A stretch of DNA of 64,000 nucleotides, from contig NZ_JARUND010000002.1 of assembly GCF_036898825.1 (NCBI RefSeq), positions 2,356,001-2,420,000 of the forward strand, read 5' to 3'. Position 1 is the first letter of the stretch. Every line of letters starts with the position of its first letter. Under the pieces are notes generated by a model. The model saw only the letters and a program-made list of their open reading frames with translations, was not told where the DNA came from and searched no databases. The stretch is from Streptomyces sp. B21-083. Lineage in GTDB: Bacteria; Actinomycetota; Actinomycetes; Streptomycetales; Streptomycetaceae. Below are positions 15,786 through 23,769 of the stretch, piece by piece. The position numbers and the translations under genes are program-made.

Positions 15786-18311
15786 GTGATCCGTTACGAC
15801 GCCCTGGACGTCCTGCCCGTACGCGGCGCCCTGCCCGACCTGACCGACGCGCTCGACGCGCACGGTGCCGCCGTCCTCGTGGCGCCGCCCGGGACCGGCA
15901 AGACGACGCTGGTGCCGCTGGCGCTGGCGGGGCTGCTGCAGGCCGGCGAGCCGGTGCGGCGGGTCGTGGTCGCGGAGCCGAGGCGGATCGCCGCGCGGGC
16001 GGCGGCGCGGCGGATGGCGTGGCTGCTGGGCGAGCAGGTCGGCGGGAGCGTGGGGTACACCGTGCGCGGAGAGCGGGTGGTCGGGCCACGCGCGCGCGTG
16101 GAGGTCGTCACGACCGGTGTGCTGCTGCAACGGTTGCAGCGGGACCAGGAGTTGCCGGGCGTCGACGTCGTCGTGCTCGACGAGTGCCACGAACGGCATC
16201 TGGACGCCGACACGACGGCGGCGTTCCTGGTCGACGTACGGGCGGCGCTGCGCCCCGAACTGCGGCTGGTGGCGGCGTCGGCGACGACCGACACCGAGGG
16301 CTGGGCGGGTCTGTTGGGGGGCGCGCCGGTGGTCGAGGCCGCAGGTGTGTCGTATCCGGTGGAGGTGGTGTGGGCGCCGCCGACGCGTCCGGTACGGCCC
16401 CCGCACGGTATGCGCGTCGACCCGGCGTTGCTGACGCAGGTGGCGTCGGTTGTCCGGCGGGCGCTGGCCGAGCGGGCGGGGGACGTCCTGTGTTTCCTGC
16501 CCGGCGTCGGGGAGATCGCGCGCGTGGCGAACCAGTTGCGGGACCTCGGGCCCGCCGTGGAGGTGCTCCAGGTGCACGGGCGGGCACCGGCGGCGGTGCA
16601 GGACGCGGTGCTGTCGGGCGGGGCGGGCCGCCGGGTGGTGCTGGCGACGTCCGTGGCGGAGTCGTCGCTGACGGTTCCGGGGGTGCGGGTGGTCGTGGAC
16701 TCCGGGCTGGCGCGGGAACCGAGGGTGGACCACGCGCGCGGGCTGAGCGCGCTGACGACGGTACGGGCCTCGCAGGCTGCCGGGCGGCAGCGGGCCGGGC
16801 GGGCGGGGCGTGAGGCGCCGGGCGCGGTGTACCGCTGCTGGGCGGAGGCCGAGGACGCCCGCCTGACGCGCTTTCCGTCTCCCGAGATCAAGGTGGCCGA
16901 CCTGACGGCGTTCGCCCTCCAGACGGCCTGCTGGGGTGATCCCGACGCCTCCGGGCTGGCGTTGCTGGATCCGCCGCCGGGCGGTGCGATGGCGGCGGCC
17001 CGGGCGGTGCTGACGGCGATCGGCGCGGTGGACACGGCGGGGCGGCCCACGGACCGGGGTGTGCGTATGTCCCGCCTCGGCCTGCACCCCCGGCTGGCCC
17101 GCGCCTTGCTGGACGCGGCGCCGGTGGTGGGCGCGGCCCGGGCCGCCGAGGTGGTCGCGCTGCTGAGCGAGGAGCCGCCCCGGGAGTACGGCGACGATCT
17201 GGCGGCGGCCTGGCGTGCGGCCCGGCGCGGGAACGACGCGTACGCGGCCCGCTGGCGGACGGAGGCCCGCAGGCTGCGCTCGGCGGCGCCGGACGCCGTG
17301 CGTCACGAATCCGCCGACGGCGACGCCGCGGCTGCCGGGGACGACCGTGCGGTCGGGCTCGTCGCCGCGCTCGCCTTTCCCGAGCGGGTCGCCAGGGCTC
17401 AGGGCGGTTCGTATCTGATGGTGTCCGGTACCCGTGCCGAGGCCGGTGAGGGTTCGGCTCTGCGGGGCGCCCCCTGGATCGCGGTCGCCGTGGCGGACCG
17501 GCCGGTCGGGGCCGGGCACGCGCGCGTGCGGCTCGCCGCCACCGTCGACGAGGACACCGCACGGTCGGCGGCCGGCGCCCTGCACGCCACGGGCGAGGAG
17601 GTCCACTGGGCGGACGGGGACGTCGTCGCCCGGCGGGTCGAGCGGCTCGGGGCGGTGGAACTGGCGGTGCGCCCCCTGCGAGAGCCCGACCCCGTACTCG
17701 TACGCGAGGCACTTCTTGAGGGCCTGCGGCGGGACGGGCTCGGGCTGTTGCGGTGGTCCGCGGACGCCGAGACCCTCCGGCAGCGGCTCGCCTTTCTTCA
17801 CCTGCGACTGGGTGATCCATGGCCCGACGTATCCGAAAGCGCCCTCCACGCGCGTGTGGACGCCTGGTTGGAGCCCGAGCTGAGCCGGGCACGGCGGCGG
17901 GCCGACCTCGGGCGGATCGAGGCGGGGCAGGCCCTCAACCGGCTTCTGCCGTGGGCCTCGGGGCAGGCCGGGCGCCTTGAGGAGCTGGCGCCCGAGCGGC
18001 TGGCGGTACCGAGCGGGTCCAGAATCCGGATCGACTACTCCGATCCCGAAAGACCCGTGCTCGCCGTGAAGTTGCAGGAGATGTTCGGACTGCGGGAGTC
18101 GCCCGCCGTGGCCGGTGTACCGATCGTCGTCCATCTGCTGTCGCCCGCCGGGCGGCCCGCCGCCGTCACCGCTGATCTCGCCTCGTTCTGGAAGGACGGC
18201 TACAAGGGCGTTCGCGCCGAGTTGCGCGGCCGGTATCCGAAGCATCCGTGGCCCGAGGACCCGGCGACCGCCGAGCCGACCCGGCACACCAACGCGCGGC
18301 TCAGGCGGTGA
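15786..18311 (+). CDS. hrpB: ATP-dependent helicase HrpB
   Basis: 841 residues from GTG 15786. It carries the DExH helicase motifs in order: Walker A APPGTGKTTLVPLAL (motif I), VVVAEPRRIAARAAARRMA (Ia), VEVVTTGVLLQRL, VVVLDECHERHLD (motif II, DECH), ASATTDTEGWAGLLG (III, SAT form), FLPGVGEIARV (IV), ATSVAESSLTVPGVRVVVDSG (V) and QAAGRQRAGRAGREAPGAVYR (VI, QRAGRAGR). A helicase-associated and the HrpB C-terminal domain follow to the end, where KAELRGRYPKHPWPEDP-like sequence (here VRAELRGRYPKHPWPED) is the family tail. Role in RNA metabolism is likely but unproven in bacteria. Its stop overlaps the convergent DUF3068 gene by 11 bp. Confidence 0.93.
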   Translation: MIRYDALDVLPVRGALPDLTDALDAHGAAVLVAPPGTGKTTLVPLALAGLLQAGEPVRRVVVAEPRRIAARAAARRMAWLLGEQVGGSVGYTVRGERVVGPRARVEVVTTGVLLQRLQRDQELPGVDVVVLDECHERHLDADTTAAFLVDVRAALRPELRLVAASATTDTEGWAGLLGGAPVVEAAGVSYPVEVVWAPPTRPVRPPHGMRVDPALLTQVASVVRRALAERAGDVLCFLPGVGEIARVANQLRDLGPAVEVLQVHGRAPAAVQDAVLSGGAGRRVVLATSVAESSLTVPGVRVVVDSGLAREPRVDHARGLSALTTVRASQAAGRQRAGRAGREAPGAVYRCWAEAEDARLTRFPSPEIKVADLTAFALQTACWGDPDASGLALLDPPPGGAMAAARAVLTAIGAVDTAGRPTDRGVRMSRLGLHPRLARALLDAAPVVGAARAAEVVALLSEEPPREYGDDLAAAWRAARRGNDAYAARWRTEARRLRSAAPDAVRHESADGDAAAAGDDRAVGLVAALAFPERVARAQGGSYLMVSGTRAEAGEGSALRGAPWIAVAVADRPVGAGHARVRLAATVDEDTARSAAGALHATGEEVHWADGDVVARRVERLGAVELAVRPLREPDPVLVREALLEGLRRDGLGLLRWSADAETLRQRLAFLHLRLGDPWPDVSESALHARVDAWLEPELSRARRRADLGRIEAGQALNRLLPWASGQAGRLEELAPERLAVPSGSRIRIDYSDPERPVLAVKLQEMFGLRESPAVAGVPIVVHLLSPAGRPAAVTADLASFWKDGYKGVRAELRGRYPKHPWPEDPATAEPTRHTNARLRR

Positions 18312-19293
18312 CCGGCTCGGGGGCCGAGGTCTCCGTGGGGACGGGGTCGGCGGGCCTGCGGCTTCGGGCCTCCAGCCAGAGGGCGAGGGCCAGCAGGAGC
18401 ACGCCCAGGGTCAGGAAGCCCCAGGGAAGGTACGAGGTCAGCATCAGGACCAGTACGCGCTGGGACTTGACGAGGGCGACCGTCGACTCGATGTAGTCCT
18501 CGCGCATTTTCACGTGTCCGGAGAAGGCCGTCACCTTGTCGCGCCCCTCCAGGAGAGAGCCGCCGCGCAGTTCCTCCTGGTGGATCTCCTCGCCGTAGAC
18601 GGGCGCCCCGGTGACCGGTTCCACCCAGAACTTGCGGACCGTGGTGTACCAGCGGGTCATACCGGTCGCGGCGACAGTCGCCGCGGTGACGCCCTTGATC
18701 GGCAGGTCCCTGGGAAAGGGAACCTTCGTCCACGGGATGGTCTGCTCGAAGTAGTAGACCGAGACGCCGCGGAAGTCCTGCGTGCCCTTGTAGTGGATGG
18801 GGGCGGTCGTCCGTGACTGCGCGTCGAAGTACTCGTAGTCCCGTTTCTCCGTCAGGAAGGGCCACTTGAACTCGATGCCCTCCCGCTTCACCGGCTCGCC
18901 GTCGACCATCTCCCCGGTGGCGTGCACGGGTTCCTGGGTGTGCGCGTCGAAGATGTAGCGCTCGGGGATCTTCGAGACCATTTTCCCGTCGGGCCCCTGG
19001 ATGTAGGAGAGGCCGTCCCAGACGACCACGTCCCGCCCCGCCGTCTTCTCGATCTTCTCCGAGGCCTCGACGTTGCCCTTGAGGGTCTGCACGATGGTGA
19101 CCTTGGAGACCTTTTTGGCGTGTAGCGAGTCGTAGTCGAGAAGGGTCGCGTCCTTCGCCTCCAGGACCATGTCCGTGTACTGGTTCGCCGGGACCTTGGC
19201 GAGGCGCGGGAAGGCGTACCAGCGCATCAGCGGGGACAGCGCCGCGAAGAACACGGCGAGGGCGAGCAGGATCAGGCCGGACTTTCGGCGCAT
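18301..19293 (-). CDS. DUF3068 / PorA family membrane protein
   Basis: 330 residues from ATG 19293. A signal-anchor helix (LILLALAVFFAALSPLMRWY) is followed by a large extracytoplasmic domain of about 250 residues with DYDSLHAKKVSKVTIVQTLKG-like strands and FEQTIPWTKVPFPRDLPIKG, and a second transmembrane helix near the C terminus (YLPWGFLTLGVLLLALALWL) with a short Pro/Thr/Glu tail inside. This is the DUF3068 layout, renamed PorA family in some catalogues, of actinobacterial surface proteins. Function in Streptomyces is unknown. It overlaps hrpB by 11 bp tail to tail. Confidence 0.85.
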   Translation of the reverse strand: MRRKSGLILLALAVFFAALSPLMRWYAFPRLAKVPANQYTDMVLEAKDATLLDYDSLHAKKVSKVTIVQTLKGNVEASEKIEKTAGRDVVVWDGLSYIQGPDGKMVSKIPERYIFDAHTQEPVHATGEMVDGEPVKREGIEFKWPFLTEKRDYEYFDAQSRTTAPIHYKGTQDFRGVSVYYFEQTIPWTKVPFPRDLPIKGVTAATVAATGMTRWYTTVRKFWVEPVTGAPVYGEEIHQEELRGGSLLEGRDKVTAFSGHVKMREDYIESTVALVKSQRVLVLMLTSYLPWGFLTLGVLLLALALWLEARSRRPADPVPTETSAPEPVTA

Positions 19294-19323
19294 CTCGGCC
19301 TCCCTCCCAAAGAGGTACGGCGG

Positions 19324-19458
19324 CTACGGATGTGGCGGGACGGTCGTGAGCAGCGGCTTCGGGGACGTCGTGCCCGTCGGCGTGCCCAGGGTCGTGATCG
19401 TGAGGACGAGCGCGAACGCGAGGGCGAGGCCGGTCGCGGCGGCGATCAGGGCTCGCAT
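19324..19458 (-). CDS. SPW_0924 family small membrane protein
   Basis: 44 residues from ATG 19458, with GGGAGG eight bases upstream. One hydrophobic helix (LIAAATGLALAFALVLTITTL) with MRA before it and a Thr/Pro-rich outer tail, matching a small Streptomyces family known as SPW_0924. It lies just upstream of the DUF3068 gene (30 bp gap) on the same strand, so the two are probably one transcript. Function unknown. A longer frame to 19542 has no good start signal. Confidence 0.7.
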   Translation of the reverse strand: MRALIAAATGLALAFALVLTITTLGTPTGTTSPKPLLTTVPPHP

Positions 19459-19556
19459 AGGGGGCCTCCCCGGCTGCCGGCGGTTAGCTGATGGGGTGTC
19501 AGGTCGGGGCACCGTAGCAACGGTCGGCCAAGATGAGAACAACTCGTACGCACGAA

Positions 19557-19589
19557 AGCGGCACCCCTCGCCGTGAACGGGGTGCCGCT
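19557..19589 (-). terminator. terminator behind the lytic transglycosylase gene
   Basis: AGCGGCACCCC (19557-19567) pairs exactly with 19579-19589 around an 11-base loop; on the minus strand TTTCGT follows the stem. It lies 43 bp behind the transglycosylase stop at 19632. Confidence 0.75.
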
Positions 19590-19631
19590 GTCCTGCGTAT
19601 GAGCGCGTGACGGCTGAACGAGTACGACGGC

Positions 19632-21410
19632 CTACGCGCTCGGGGAGGCGGAGGCCGAGGGGCCGGCCGACTCGGTCGGAGCCGCTGGTCCCGCCGATTC
19701 CGTCGGGGTGGGTGCCGCCGTCACCGTCAGCTCGACGGTCAGGGTTGCGCCGCCGGTGGTGGTGATGCGGAGCAGGAAGGTGCCGACCGTGTCGTCCGCG
19801 TACAGCTTGGGCAGCTTGAGCAGGCCGTTCGCGTCCGTTTCGAGCCCCGTGAGGGTGCGGACCGTCTTGCCGTCCGCGTCCTTGAAGTAGGGGCCCTTGG
19901 TGTTCACGGTCGCGTCGTCCGCCGAGGTGACCAGGGTCGCGGTGGCCGCGACGTTGTCCGCGAGGGCGCCGTCGTACGTCGCCCTGACCTCGACCTGGTC
20001 GGCGAACTCGCCGCCCGCCACGCAGGTGAGGGCGGTGGTGCCGGTGCGGGCGAGGGTGTCGGCGGCGCGGGCGGTGACGGTGGCCGTGTAGTCGACGCCG
20101 GTGACCGTACGGCCGACGACGATCGCGCGGACGGTGAAGTCGCCTGTCTTCTCGCCCGCCTTGAGCGCGGGCGCGACGGCGACTCCGGTGCTGCCGGTGA
20201 CGACCGTGGCGACGCTCTCACCGCCGGTGAAGGTGGTGTCGGTGTCGCCGACGACAGTGAATCGGATCCTGACCTTGCCGACCGCCTTGCCGTCGGAGGT
20301 CTCCGCGCGGGTGCTGATCTTCTTGGTGAACGCGTCCCCCGCCATCGCGGTGAGCTTGGCGGTCCCCGCGTCCTCCAGGTGGTCCACCGTGTCGGTGGGC
20401 GTGGGTGTGGGGACCGGGGTCGGGGTCGGCACCGTGGGTTTGCCCGGCTTCGCCGGGGCCGGGGTGCTCGTCCCCGGTGTGGTCGTCCCCGGCTTGTTCG
20501 GGGCGGGCCTCGGCGTCGTCGTGTCCGGTGACGGAGTGGGGCTCGCCCCGGAGTTGCCGTCGCTGCGGCCCGCGGGCAGCGTGCCCGTGCCGTCCGGGAC
20601 CTCGTGGATGCCCTTGCGGTAGTACTCCAGCCACGACAGGACGAGGTTCAGGTACTCCGTCGAGTTGTTGTAGCTGAGGATCGCCCGGTCGAGGTCGGCC
20701 TGCGTCGACAGGTCCCAGCCGAACCGGCACAGGTAGTGGCCGGCGGCGAGGGCCGCGTCGTAGACGTTGTTGGGGTCCTTCTTGCCGTCGCCGTTGCCGT
20801 CGCGGCCCGCCCACGCCCAGGTGGACGGGATGAACTGCATGGGCCCGACGGCGCTGTCGTAGCTGCTGTTGCCGTCGTAGGCGCCGTTGTCGGTGTCCTT
20901 GATGAGCGCGAAGCCGTTGCCGTCGAGCTGCGGGCCGAGGATCGGGCTGGTCGTGGTGCCGTTCGCGTCGACCCGGCCGCCACGGGCCTGACCGGACTCG
21001 ACCTTGCCGATGGCCGCGAGGAGCTGCCAGGGCAGGTTGCAGCCGGGCTTGGCCGTGCCGAGCGCCGCCTCGGCCTTCTTGTAGGCGTCGAGGACGGTCG
21101 CGGGTATGCCGGCCTCGGCCTCGCCGCGCGAGACAGGCGTGCCGATGGCCGACGACTGCGTCGGGCTCGGACTGGGGTTCGGGCTGTGGAGCGGCGGAAG
21201 GTCCGTGTAGTACGGCGAGTTGCCGGTCGCGCTCGCGCTGTCGTCGGTCGTCACCTCCGACGTGGGCTGGGAGTCGCTGGCGGTCCGTCTGCCCTGGTCG
21301 TCGACCGTCGCTCCCGGGGCCTGGGACGCGGACAGAGCCGCGACCGCGAGCGCGGCCACGGCGGTCGTCGCCGCCCCCTTGCGGAGCCTCCTGCCGATGT
21401 ACGCCGCCAT
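19632..21410 (-). CDS. secreted lytic transglycosylase with Ig-like repeats
   Basis: 592 residues from ATG 21410, with GGGAGGGG as ribosome-binding site. Residues 1 to about 42 are a signal peptide (RRLRKG, then AATTAVAALAVAALSAS, ending near APGA). A Ser/Pro-rich linker leads to the catalytic domain (about 100-290): NLPWQLLAAIGKVESGQARGG with the catalytic Glu, AVGPMQFIPSTWAWAGRDGN, and NVYDAALAAGHYLC, all of the SLT_2/MltB-like type. A Pro/Thr linker (about 295-345) follows, then two related beta-rich repeats starting GTAKLTAMAGDAFTKK and GTTALTCVAGGEFADQ, and an Ala/Pro/Ser tail. It cleaves peptidoglycan outside the cell. The leader holds four inverted repeats. Confidence 0.87.
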   Translation of the reverse strand: MAAYIGRRLRKGAATTAVAALAVAALSASQAPGATVDDQGRRTASDSQPTSEVTTDDSASATGNSPYYTDLPPLHSPNPSPSPTQSSAIGTPVSRGEAEAGIPATVLDAYKKAEAALGTAKPGCNLPWQLLAAIGKVESGQARGGRVDANGTTTSPILGPQLDGNGFALIKDTDNGAYDGNSSYDSAVGPMQFIPSTWAWAGRDGNGDGKKDPNNVYDAALAAGHYLCRFGWDLSTQADLDRAILSYNNSTEYLNLVLSWLEYYRKGIHEVPDGTGTLPAGRSDGNSGASPTPSPDTTTPRPAPNKPGTTTPGTSTPAPAKPGKPTVPTPTPVPTPTPTDTVDHLEDAGTAKLTAMAGDAFTKKISTRAETSDGKAVGKVRIRFTVVGDTDTTFTGGESVATVVTGSTGVAVAPALKAGEKTGDFTVRAIVVGRTVTGVDYTATVTARAADTLARTGTTALTCVAGGEFADQVEVRATYDGALADNVAATATLVTSADDATVNTKGPYFKDADGKTVRTLTGLETDANGLLKLPKLYADDTVGTFLLRITTTGGATLTVELTVTAAPTPTESAGPAAPTESAGPSASASPSA

Positions 21411-21428
21411 ACAGAGAACCCCTCCCGC

Positions 21429-21535
21429 GGGCGACAAGTCGCCCTGTTCCGCCTGTTTTCGCCCGGTCCCGGCCGATCTCGGCCAGCCCCGACCGATCTC
21501 GGTCAGTCTTGCGAATCGGCCATTTCGCCCGATTC
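21429..21535 (-). promoter_or_regulatory. four consecutive inverted repeats in the transglycosylase leader
   Basis: Upstream of the ATG at 21410 are: GGGCGAC/GTCGCCC (21429-21444, two-base loop, next to the ribosome-binding site); GGCCGA/TCGGCC (21471-21484); GACCGA/TCGGTC (21491-21504), the last two being variants of one 14-bp palindrome exactly 20 bp apart; and GAATCGG/CCGATTC (21513-21535, nine-base loop). This may be a structured leader RNA or a double operator. The remaining 21536-21839 shows no gene. Confidence 0.6.
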
Positions 21536-21839
21536 CACGCCTTGTTCGTGCGTTACGCCTTCATTACGCGCCCGTGTTCGTCCGTGCTCCCCAGCAGTCC
21601 GACCCAGGCGACCCTACGACAACTTGTGTTGCGCGAACACCCGTTCGTGCCCGATATTCACCGATTGACCAACTGTGATTCTGCCGTGTCGCGCGGACCC
21701 GGGTGGCCCGCATGCGTCTTTTCCCGCACCTCTCTACTGACCCGTAACACCCGCCGCAGGTTGTAGCCGTCCCGCATACTGGACGCCGGTGATCACCGGG
21801 ACGGTTCGCCGCCGCCAACATCCGCTCCAGGGAGCCCTT

Positions 21840-22793
21840 TTGCCGTTCACTCTCAGCCACGCGGCGGCCGTACTGCCCGCCGTACGCGCCGACGGAACCG
21901 GACGCGGCCGACTGATACCGGCGGTACTCGTCGCCGGCTCCTTCTCTCCCGACCTGACCTACTTCGCGGCGAGCGTCCTGCCCCAGGCAATGGAGTTCGG
22001 CGAAGTCACCCATTCCTTCCCGGGCGTCTTCACGATCGACGTGGTCGTCGCCTGGGCGCTGGTGGCCCTGTGGCTGTTCCTGCGCGAGCCGCTGGTGGCC
22101 CTGCTGCCCCGCGCCGGGCAGGGCCGGACGGCCACCCTGCTGCGCTGCGGCACACCCCGCGCGCGCGTGACACCGTCCCTGGCGCTGCGGTGGTACGCCT
22201 CGGCCGCCTTCGGCGCCCTCACCCATGTCGTCTGGGACGCGTTCACGCACCACGACCGGTGGGGGGTGCGGCTGTTCCCCGTCCTCGACAGCGATCTGCG
22301 GGGCTCACCTCTGTACTGGTACCTGCAGTACGGCAGTTCGGCGCTGGCCGCGGTGGTCATCGCGGGGTTCGTATACCACGCGCTACGGCGGACCGGCACG
22401 GGCGAACCGACGGGCGTACCGGTGCTGTCGGTACGGGACCGGTGGCTGGCCTGCGCCGTGATCGGCGGCTGCGCGGCGGTGGGAGCGGTACAGCGGGTGC
22501 TGCGCTGGTGGTCGTACTGGGGTGCGAAGGCAAAGCTCTGGGAGGTGATCCCGACGCTGTGCTTCGGAGTGGGTGCGGGTCTGCTGTCGGGGTTGGTCCT
22601 GTACGCGGTGGGCGTCAGGGTCAGGGCCTGGCGTCCCGGGGAGCGGACGGGGGCTCGCGCCGCTGAAGGCCATCACCTCCGTACGGAAGACCACGCAGAA
22701 GGTCGTGCAGGAGGTCCTTCAGAAGGTCTCTCGGCGGAGGATGCGGCGGATCACGCCGGTGGACGGGCCGGAGGCCGTGCGGGTTCCCGCTGA
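21840..22793 (+). CDS. DUF4184 family membrane protein
   Basis: 317 residues if translation starts at TTG 21840, which has AGGGAG six bases upstream and gives the family's normal beginning, (M)PFTLSHAAAVLP; an in-frame GTG at 21789 would add 17 residues. Features are LVAGSFSPDLTYF, then several hydrophobic helices (VVVAWALVALWLFL, LAAVVIAGFVYHAL, LACAVIGGCAAVGAV, GAGLLSGLVLYAVGV) and the conserved ALTHVVWDAFTHHDRWG, whose His and Asp residues recall membrane metal-dependent hydrolases. The tail is rich in Gly, Ala and charged residues. Function unknown. Confidence 0.8.
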   Translation: MPFTLSHAAAVLPAVRADGTGRGRLIPAVLVAGSFSPDLTYFAASVLPQAMEFGEVTHSFPGVFTIDVVVAWALVALWLFLREPLVALLPRAGQGRTATLLRCGTPRARVTPSLALRWYASAAFGALTHVVWDAFTHHDRWGVRLFPVLDSDLRGSPLYWYLQYGSSALAAVVIAGFVYHALRRTGTGEPTGVPVLSVRDRWLACAVIGGCAAVGAVQRVLRWWSYWGAKAKLWEVIPTLCFGVGAGLLSGLVLYAVGVRVRAWRPGERTGARAAEGHHLRTEDHAEGRAGGPSEGLSAEDAADHAGGRAGGRAGSR

Positions 22794-23086
22794 CCGCCGC
22801 GGAGCGGGCGGCGCGGCCAGCCTCGCCCCCAGCCGACCCAGAGGCGCCAGGTCTGGGCGCGGCCGGACACCGGCGGGCCGGAGCGTGGCCCGAGGTGGGC
22901 ACGGCGGGTGCGGCGGATGCGGGGGTGCGGTGCGAGCGCGTGCCGGAGGGCCTCCGCACGGCGTCCGAGGGGTTCGCCCGCCGGGCTGCTGCCGGGGCTG
23001 CGGGCGGTGCTCGCGTCGGCCGCGAATGCCGGTACCGGGGAGGGCCGCGTGGGAGCCGTCCGGCGGATGAGCGTGCGTATACCCAT
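22751..23086 (-). CDS. possible small hypothetical protein
   Basis: A 111-codon frame from ATG 23086 with CAGGA nine bases upstream. The beginning MGIRTLIRRTAPTRPSPV and FAADASTAR looks like true coding sequence and resembles short Streptomyces proteins that begin MGIR. After about residue 40 it is mostly Arg, Pro and Gly, as in many chance GC-rich frames, and another frame is open here as well. It overlaps the 3' end of the DUF4184 gene by 43 bp. It may be a real small gene, or one that lost its frame part-way. Weakly supported. Confidence 0.3.
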   Translation of the reverse strand: MGIRTLIRRTAPTRPSPVPAFAADASTARSPGSSPAGEPLGRRAEALRHALAPHPRIRRTRRAHLGPRSGPPVSGRAQTWRLWVGWGRGWPRRPLRGGQREPARPPARPPA

Positions 23087-23769
23087 GCCCGCATCCTGTC
23101 GGGCGGGCCCTGGCGAGGCGTGTTCGCGGGGGCCACGCGGGTGACGTACCCGGCGGGTCGGGGGAGAGTTGTCCGGGACCAGTTCATGGACCCGTGACGG
23201 GACACGGGCCGCACCGAACCCGGCGCCTGCCCGGGGCACCCGAAACGCCCCGGGACACTTCCGGCTGCCCCGGTGGCCCGGCCCGTCTGCCCGCCCAGCT
23301 GGCCAGGCACCACACACCTGTACCGAAGCCTTCGCCAAACCGCCTCGCACCGGCCCTGCGGTCCCCGCGCGCGCACCCACCCGACCCGCCACCAACACCT
23401 GGACCGAAGCCTTCGCCAAACCGCCTCGCACTGGCCCGGCGGTCCCCGCGCGCGCATCCACCCGGCTTGCCACCGCACACTTGAACCGAAGCCTGCGCCC
23501 CGCCCCCTCGCCGGGTCCGACGGTGCCGGCCCATCCGCCTCGCTCGGTACGGCACACCTCCGCCGGGGCTTCGCCCTCCCCCGCCCCCGGCCCTCTCACT
23601 CTGCGGCCGACGGGGCGGCTTCCCTGCCGGCGGCCGACCGGGGGCGGTACCGCGCCCTGTTGTCAGCCGCGTGGGCCTGGGTCGCGCGGGCACGCGGCTC
23701 AAACCCACCCGCCGACCGCCGTCCCGCAGACAACGAACCGTCTGCTCGACCGCCCACCCGGCGGAGCTG
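22794..23769. other. gene-poor GC-rich stretch downstream of polA
   Basis: Almost 1 kb between the DUF4184 and polA stops. Apart from the possible small gene at 22751-23086 and the 81-bp tandem repeats at 23322-23500, I see no conserved protein in any frame. Open frames on both strands encode Arg/Pro/Ala/Gly-rich chains, as expected from base composition alone. Confidence 0.6.
23322..23500. repeat. 81-bp tandem repeat, two and a part copies
   Basis: Units begin with ACCGAAGCC at 23322, 23403 and 23485. The first 30 bases of the first two units are identical (through CCTCGCAC) and the GCGGTCCCCGCGCGCGCA block is shared; the second halves differ at several places. The third copy breaks down after about 15 bases. 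The period is a multiple of three, so all frames show a 27-residue repeat. Confidence 0.8.

Noticed and set aside
21411..21788. c-di-AMP (ydaO-type) riboswitch before the transglycosylase
   Set aside because: Gene context would fit, but I cannot find the conserved sequence blocks; kept only as an unnamed structured leader.
23322..23500. CRISPR-like array
   Set aside because: Repeats are 81 bp, directly adjoining and degenerate; no spacers and no cas genes anywhere in the window.
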